A DNA stretch of 64,000 nucleotides, taken from assembly GCA_016946835.1 (NCBI GenBank), contig JACVTC010000150.1, positions 64,001 through 128,000 on the forward strand, in the 5' to 3' direction. Below, in pieces: positions 58,699 to 64,000 of the stretch. The notes below the pieces were generated by a model, which saw only the letters and a list, made by a program, of their open reading frames with translations, did not search any database and was not told where the DNA came from. The stretch comes from Neocallimastix lanati (nom. inval.). Lineage: Eukaryota; Neocallimastigomycota; Neocallimastigomycetes; Neocallimastigales; Neocallimastigaceae. Each line of letters opens with the position of its first letter. The stretch's first letter is position 1. The position numbers were made by a program, and so were the translations under genes.

Positions 58699-61600
58699 TT
58701 AATTTTCCGAAAATATTTTGTCTGTAAACTTCTTCATTTTGGGGCCATTTACATTTTTGGTTAAAACATCAGCAAGCATTTCTTCAGTGTTTTTGTACAT
58801 TAACTTGATCTTCCTATTTATTATATTATCTCTATTGAAGTGATATTTGATAGCTATATGTTTTAATTTGGTATTCACTTCACCATTCTCGATACTCTTC
58901 TTGCTGGCCATGTTGTCTGTAAATATGGTTACGGAATGATTGTAGTTGAATAATTCTTCTAAGATATTTCTAATCCACAAGACTTTCTTAGTACATTCGG
59001 ACGTGCTAATGTACTCAGCCTCAGCGGTGGACGTTGCCACAACGGATTGTTTCTTACTATGCCACGAAATAGCAGATTTTCCCATGAGGATTAAACAGCC
59101 AGAAGTAGATTTTCTATCCTTGGTGTCACCAGCAAAATCTGCATCACAATATGCATTGATATCACCTAACCCATCATATTTAATTTTAAAATTTTTTGTT
59201 GAATTTAAATATTTAAAAATATTTAAAACTTTTTTCCAATCAGATAATTTTGGATTTTCGCAGTTTCTTGATGCATAATGCACTGCGAATGAGATATCTG
59301 GCCTTGTTGATTTTGCCAAGTATATTAATGATCCAATAGCACTTTTGTATACTGTTATGTCGAAATTTGGATCATTATTTAGTTTGTTATTAACTCCAGT
59401 ACATGGTGTTTTACATTTTTTAATATTTTTTATATTATAATTGTTTAATAAATTTTCGATAAAATTTTTTTGAGAAATATAATATGAATTATTATAAAAT
59501 TCAATTTTAATTCCTAAAATATAATTTATATTTCCTGATTTAGAAATTTTAAATTTTAATTTTATTTTATTGACAATATCGTTGATCTCTTGAATAGTTC
59601 CAGTAATCAACATATTGTCCACATATAAGCCAATTATGCATAATAAATTGGCATTTGAATATTTTTTAAAGATACATGGTTCTGATTTTAATTTATCAAA
59701 ACCATTTTGGGTTAAGAAAGAAGATATAGTCTCATACCATTGTCTTCCAGACTGTTTGAGACCATAAAGTGCTTTATTCAAGCGCCAAAAACCTTTCTTA
59801 TAATTAGCGTCACCTGGAGGTATAGTTGTGTATATTACTTTATCCAGGTTTGCATTTAAATAGGCCGCTTTAATATCCAATTGATGGATATTCCACTTTA
59901 ATTTGGCGGCCAAAGCGATAATCAATTTTATGCTATCGCTATTTAATGTGGGGGAATAGGTTAATTCATAATCTATTCCTTCCTTTTGATTGAAGCCTCT
60001 TGCGACCAATCTAGCCTTATATTTTTCAATAAGGTTTTGGTCGTTAAGCTTTATGTTGAATACCCATTTAGTGGTTATAACAGTGCTACCCTCCGGTACC
60101 TTTTGGACGAACGTCATGATATTATTGCTGTAAAGGTTATCCAGCTCATCATAGATGGCTTGGATCCATTTATCTTTATCAGCTGAATTCATGGCCATTC
60201 GGAAGGTGAGTGGTGGAGAGGTGGTGATTGATAAGACCATATCACTGTCATGAAATGAGCTTTGAGCACGTGTCCAATCCAAATTATACACAACACGTGA
60301 CTGAATATCAAAGGGTATGGAAATGTTGTGTAACCCCTTTTCCACGTCATTTTGAGAAACTTTCGTGGAATTAATATTTACTTCATCACGTGACTCGTAA
60401 ACAGGAAATGCATCACCAAACATAGAATTATGTTCCGAAAGGGAGTTCAAGTCGAAGGAAAGATTCACAAAGAGTGTATGATCAGAGTCTCTGGAGAACT
60501 CAGGTAGATCCGTAAATTTATCTTCAAAGAAAGTTGCCTCTCTTGTTGAAACAACTTTATGGGAGCGGCAGTTAATAATAATGTAAGAGTTTGAGAAAGT
60601 ATCGATGCCCAGGAAGATACCTTTGTCGGAGTTTTCATTTAGTTTGGAGGCCTTATCTTGAAGGTTGTTATGATAAGCAATACAACCAAAGACCTTTATT
60701 TTAGATAAATTAACTCTTTTACAATAAAATAGCTCATTTGGGATATTATTTTGGATGCTACTATGAGGAGTAATATTGTATAAAATAGTAGCATAAACGA
60801 GAGCAAAATCCCAAAATTTAATATTTAAATTAGCTTTGAACAAAATGGTTTTTATACAATTAATAATTGTTTGATTAAATCTTTCTGCAATTCCATTATT
60901 TTGAGGATTATATGGAGGAGAGAAAGATTTAATAATACCATTTTGTTTGCAAAACTTTTGTACCTTTTTATTTTTACATTCTTTAGCGTTGTCGGATTTA
61001 AAATATTTAACGCTATAATTATTAAAGTGATTAAAAAGGTACTTAAAAAAATAAATGATAACATTTGTAGCCTCAGACTTTTCCTTAAGAAGGAAAGTCC
61101 AAGATTTTCTACAATGTTCATCAATGAAAGAAATGAAATATTTCTTTCCTGTAACTGAGGTTTCAAGAGGTCCAACTATATCTGAATGAATGACCTCAAG
61201 ATTATCAGAAGCCCGGGGAGGAATTTTATTATGGGGGCTTCTTTTTAATTTGCAAATACTACACTCAGGGCAGTTATTTACAAGAGTGTTGTGATCTGAA
61301 AGATATGTGAAAATATCTTTATTGTAGAAATGGCCTAATCTGTTATGCCATAACTGCAGATCACTATTATTATTGTCCTCAAGGTTTGATAAAGTATTAG
61401 ATCCCTGTAAAATTGGGATTCTAATAATATTATCTTGGTTATAAAAATAACCTAAGGTTGAGTTATCCTTAGAGGATGATAATTTAACGAAGCTTTTATT
61501 ATCTATAGTTCCAGTACTAAAGAGAATACCTTCGGAGGCTAATTTAATTCCACTAATAAGGTTCTTATTTACATTCTTGGAATAAAGAACTCTATTTAAG

Positions 61601-62910
61601 GTAACCGGAAAATTGTTAATGGTACCATGAAAAGTACCATAACCCTCAAAGGTACAGGTGGTGTTGTTGGCACATCGTAGAACCATCTTGTTTGGAACGA
61701 AATTAGAAAGTAAAGACTTATCCCTTGTGATGTGTTCACAAGCACCGGTGTCAATGGTCCATAGAGATGACTTGGTGTTTGTCACATGATCAATACCATT
61801 TTGTGTAATTGGATCACGTGAATATTGGTCACAATTTTGACACAAAACATTTAAGTTTTGTCCTGGAGAAACGTTTCCAATGTTAAACTCAGAAGTTTCT
61901 AGAAGGTCACGTGCAAACTTAAAATTATGTTTGTGATCCATAAAATGACTGTCCATGGTGGCTGGTTCGAGACTATCCATGTCGTCTTTGAACTTGTTAT
62001 TAATGTCTTCATAAGATAGGTTCTTGAATTTTTCAATATTGCTAAGATTTTTCTTGTAATTCTTCTTCTTCTTGGAGTGATTTCCCTTGGTCTTCAGATT
62101 GTAACGGCATTCCTTGGTGGTGTGTCCGGTTATATCGCAGATATGACAGAACTTCCTTTTGTAATCATTGATATTATCAAGGTCCATTGGGTCGACCCTG
62201 ACTTCGTTAACTGTCGTATTATTTTTAGGTTTATTGATGTTTCTTTTCGATTTATAGTTGTAAAAAGTAACAGTGTCCTTAATTTCATTATAAAATGCAG
62301 TCGGGTCAATATTAGCTCTAGGCTTGAATTCTTTAGCAAGATCTCTTGGAAGGGCTTCTTGCATAATAATTAATTTTTCAAGATTATTAATACGTAGATT
62401 TGTGTCGTCTAACACATTAAAAATTTCAACAATTTCATTTAGAACGTCCATTACGTTTTGAACGTTCTTAGCCTTGAGATTATATATTCTGGCTAATAAG
62501 AGGCTATATTTTTCCTCTTCATCCCGATGATAGAGAAATTCTAATTTCTCGATTTTTTCTCGGGGATTATTAATGTTCTGAATGTACGTAAGTACTTTTT
62601 CAGTCACATTGGAGATAATAATTGAATTTACAGTGGCCTCTTTGGCTTCTGCCTCTTCCACTGTTTGGCGTATTCCTTGGACGATATTTCGCTGACGGGC
62701 AAGAGCTTCGTCATCCCTTTGATCTTGAGGTAACTGGGCCAATCGAGCAGCTTCATTCGCAGCATCGCGGAGATCACTTCTTGCGTTATTGACTACATCA
62801 ATAGTAATGTAGTCACTAAGTCTTTCAGAGCGTAAGTGGCTGGAAAGAAGAAGAAACCATTGATTGTAGTTTCTTCCATTAAGCTTAATTCCCAAATCGT
62901 ATTTAGTCAT
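58699..62910 (-). CDS. Copia gag-pol polyprotein with altered RT motif (YVDN)
   Basis: The 1403-residue single-frame polyprotein contains, in order: a Gag region starting with the usual LNGRNYNQW motif; a CCHC zinc knuckle at about 254-267 (CHICDITGHTTKEC); an aspartic protease with WTIDTGA (D near 386); a GAG-pre-integrase segment (LWHNRLGHF) and an integrase zinc region. The integrase core has Asp near 576 (HSDIVGPL), Asp near 639 (KSDNAKE) and Glu near 675 (GIAERFN). Reverse transcriptase has WVFNIKLN, LVARGFNQKEGIDY and YGLKQSGRQWY. RNase H has YCDADFAGD and STAEAEYI. The RT active site reads YVDN (1096-1099) instead of YVDD: the second catalytic Asp codon is AAT. The rest of the frame is open from the ATG, 54 nt after the LTR. 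Reverse transcription by this copy is probably abolished or greatly reduced. Confidence 0.95.
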   Translation of the reverse strand: MTKYDLGIKLNGRNYNQWFLLLSSHLRSERLSDYITIDVVNNARSDLRDAANEAARLAQLPQDQRDDEALARQRNIVQGIRQTVEEAEAKEATVNSIIISNVTEKVLTYIQNINNPREKIEKLEFLYHRDEEEKYSLLLARIYNLKAKNVQNVMDVLNEIVEIFNVLDDTNLRINNLEKLIIMQEALPRDLAKEFKPRANIDPTAFYNEIKDTVTFYNYKSKRNINKPKNNTTVNEVRVDPMDLDNINDYKRKFCHICDITGHTTKECRYNLKTKGNHSKKKKNYKKNLSNIEKFKNLSYEDINNKFKDDMDSLEPATMDSHFMDHKHNFKFARDLLETSEFNIGNVSPGQNLNVLCQNCDQYSRDPITQNGIDHVTNTKSSLWTIDTGACEHITRDKSLLSNFVPNKMVLRCANNTTCTFEGYGTFHGTINNFPVTLNRVLYSKNVNKNLISGIKLASEGILFSTGTIDNKSFVKLSSSKDNSTLGYFYNQDNIIRIPILQGSNTLSNLEDNNNSDLQLWHNRLGHFYNKDIFTYLSDHNTLVNNCPECSICKLKRSPHNKIPPRASDNLEVIHSDIVGPLETSVTGKKYFISFIDEHCRKSWTFLLKEKSEATNVIIYFFKYLFNHFNNYSVKYFKSDNAKECKNKKVQKFCKQNGIIKSFSPPYNPQNNGIAERFNQTIINCIKTILFKANLNIKFWDFALVYATILYNITPHSSIQNNIPNELFYCKRVNLSKIKVFGCIAYHNNLQDKASKLNENSDKGIFLGIDTFSNSYIIINCRSHKVVSTREATFFEDKFTDLPEFSRDSDHTLFVNLSFDLNSLSEHNSMFGDAFPVYESRDEVNINSTKVSQNDVEKGLHNISIPFDIQSRVVYNLDWTRAQSSFHDSDMVLSITTSPPLTFRMAMNSADKDKWIQAIYDELDNLYSNNIMTFVQKVPEGSTVITTKWVFNIKLNDQNLIEKYKARLVARGFNQKEGIDYELTYSPTLNSDSIKLIIALAAKLKWNIHQLDIKAAYLNANLDKVIYTTIPPGDANYKKGFWRLNKALYGLKQSGRQWYETISSFLTQNGFDKLKSEPCIFKKYSNANLLCIIGLYVDNMLITGTIQEINDIVNKIKLKFKISKSGNINYILGIKIEFYNNSYYISQKNFIENLLNNYNIKNIKKCKTPCTGVNNKLNNDPNFDITVYKSAIGSLIYLAKSTRPDISFAVHYASRNCENPKLSDWKKVLNIFKYLNSTKNFKIKYDGLGDINAYCDADFAGDTKDRKSTSGCLILMGKSAISWHSKKQSVVATSTAEAEYISTSECTKKVLWIRNILEELFNYNHSVTIFTDNMASKKSIENGEVNTKLKHIAIKYHFNRDNIINRKIKLMYKNTEEMLADVLTKNVNGPKMKKFTDKIFSEN

Positions 62911-62949
62911 TGTTTTGCAGAAAAATAAAAATGTTTTCTTAATCTCAGA

Positions 62950-62964
62950 ATGAGACTCTTAATC
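62950..62964 (-). other. Copia primer-binding site matching the anticodon arm of tRNA-Lys(CUU)
   Basis: The plus strand directly before the 5' LTR reads ATGAGACTCTTAATC. This has the form of a tRNA anticodon arm: stem TGAGA, loop CTCTTAA with U33-like T and anticodon CTT, then TC. It ends exactly at the LTR border. The element RNA is its complement, so a tRNA-Lys(CUU) 5' half cut in the anticodon region could prime. Drosophila copia is known to use such a half-tRNA, from initiator tRNA-Met. No match to a tRNA 3' end (ending in CCA) is present. The tRNA sequence was recalled, not searched. Confidence 0.65.
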
Positions 62965-63219
62965 TATTATTTAATTAAAGTTATTTTATTTAAAATATAT
63001 TTTATTTATTTATTTATATATGAAAATATATAAAGGTAATTACAAAGATTTAAAGAGAAAATTTACATGTATTTATACTAATTATGTGGCTTGTTCTAAA
63101 CTAAAATTAATTTATACATTAATTTATACATTTGATTTAAATCATTGTTTTATATTATTATTTATATTTTTTAAATTATTCATTTATTAAATTTTGTTTC
63201 TAGATTAGATATAATAGCA
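62965..63219 (-). repeat. Copia 5' LTR
   Basis: 255 bp, equal in length to the 3' LTR and differing at one visible position. It would contain the promoter of the element; TATA-like words are too frequent to choose one. Confidence 0.93.
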
Positions 63220-63224
63220 AATAT
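63220..63224. repeat. 5-bp target-site duplication (copia), right
   Basis: AATAT, identical to 58379-58383. Confidence 0.85.
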
Positions 63225-64000
63225 AATTATTATTAAACAAAAAAAAAAAATATATATATATATATATATAATATAAATTACAGTTTTATGTATATATTAT
63301 ATATTATTTATTTCAAACTATTTATTCTTTATTTTATATTATTTTAAATTATTATTTATATATTTATTTTACCAATAATTTTAATATAAAAAAAAGTAAA
63401 AAAGAAAAAAAAAATTTTTTTTTAATTATTTTTATTTTTAATTTTTTTCTTTATGATTTTTTTATAATCTTAAATAAAAAAGAAATAAAGAAATAAAGAG
63501 AAAAAAAAAAATCAAAGAAAAAAGATAAAAATAAAATGAAAAAAAAATCAAAGAAAAAAATTAAAAATAAAAAGAAAAAAAAAGTTTATAAAAATTTTTT
63601 ATAAAGTAATTACTAATAACAGAATAAACCAAATGTTTTTGAATTATTTTTTTTATAAAACAATTATTCATATTTGTATTGGAGATGTAATTTTTTTTTT
63701 TTTAACGTATATATAATTAATATATATAAATAAAATAAAGAAAAAAATTTGATTTAATACCTGTTAAAATCCATTAATAATGATAAAAATTATTAAAATT
63801 AACAATAGAAAAATAAAAAATGTTTAAATATATTTTTTTTCTTTCTTTGCTTTTTATTAATTAAAATAAAGAGAAACATTATTAATAAAATTTAATTTCA
63901 TTCAATGAATTATTATCAATTTAATTTATAATAATTTTTATTTTTTAGAATTTTAATAATATTTAAAGTTAATAATTAAATATATTAAAAATGAATTAAT
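63225..64000. other. Intergenic AT-rich DNA
   Basis: A/T runs and an AAAGAAAAAA-rich patch near 63470-63590. No gene or structured repeat recognised up to the window end. Confidence 0.6.

Larger units (their letters stand above)
58384..63219 (-). mobile_element. Complete Ty1/copia LTR retrotransposon
   Basis: The element is 4836 bp on the minus strand: 5' LTR 62965-63219, primer site, one 1403-codon gag-pol ORF (62910-58699), polypurine tract and 3' LTR 58384-58638. The two 255-bp LTRs differ at one position seen by eye (near 58527 versus the matching site in the other LTR). A 5-bp target duplication AATAT flanks it. Element-sense LTR ends are TGCTATT at the 5' side and AATAATA at the 3' side, so the right end is TA rather than the usual CA. 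The near-identical LTRs indicate very recent insertion. Confidence 0.95.

Overview
The window looks like nuclear DNA of an anaerobic gut fungus (Neocallimastigomycota; genus not assignable). This is an inference. It rests on extremely AT-rich intergenic DNA full of long A/T homopolymers and microsatellites, short AT-rich spliceosomal introns, and intronless plant-cell-wall hydrolase genes (a GH43 enzyme and a giant GH11/CE3/CBM1 xylanase-esterase). Tandem chitin-binding CBM18 modules and ankyrin-repeat relics fit the same picture.

Layout. 1-1190: AT-rich non-coding DNA with one long hairpin. 1205-6653: an apparently full-length non-LTR (LINE) retrotransposon on the minus strand, with a single 1507-codon ORF and a 14-bp target duplication. 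7404-8981(-): secreted GH43 glycosidase with a C-terminal beta-rich module and a GPI-type tail. 9000-22650: a desert of about 13 kb of AT-rich DNA, with a composite minisatellite and fragments of an old dispersed repeat. 22651-23556: a hexanucleotide array of about 0.9 kb. 23937-25937: a 5'-truncated, mutated second copy of the same LINE, also with a 14-bp target duplication. 27407-29025(-): a three-exon gene for a membrane-anchored, possibly glycosyltransferase-like protein. 31787-33367: a previously unannotated fold-back transposon-like element with inverted subterminal repeats and a 9-bp target duplication. 34070-35460: a decayed ankyrin-repeat pseudogene. 39135-42351(+): a twelve-exon gene for a secreted leucine-rich-repeat protein ending in two CBM18 modules. 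43696-43923: a truncated PI-PLC-like fragment. 44617-45090(-): a DUF985 cupin. 50551-56340(+): a 1929-residue xylanase-esterase with five GH11 modules, two CE3-type SGNH esterase modules and a CBM1. 58384-63219(-): a complete Ty1/copia element with near-identical 255-bp LTRs.

How the genes fit together. The GH43 enzyme and the GH11/CE3 enzyme are complementary parts of xylan breakdown: backbone cleavage, deacetylation and side-chain or oligosaccharide trimming. One appears cell-surface anchored and the other secreted and cellulose-bound; neither carries a fungal dockerin. The LRR-CBM18 protein probably acts at a chitinous wall. The rest is mobile-element and relic DNA.

Most notable: the 5xGH11 + 2xCE3 + CBM1 architecture with near-identical DNA repeats; the one-repeat-per-exon LRR-CBM18 gene with an eroded exon and a GC donor; the copia element whose primer site matches the anticodon arm of tRNA-Lys(CUU) and whose RT motif reads YVDN; the structured 5' terminus and similar target sites of the LINE; and the fold-back element carrying a microsatellite. 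All homology statements come from motif reading by eye; no search was run.
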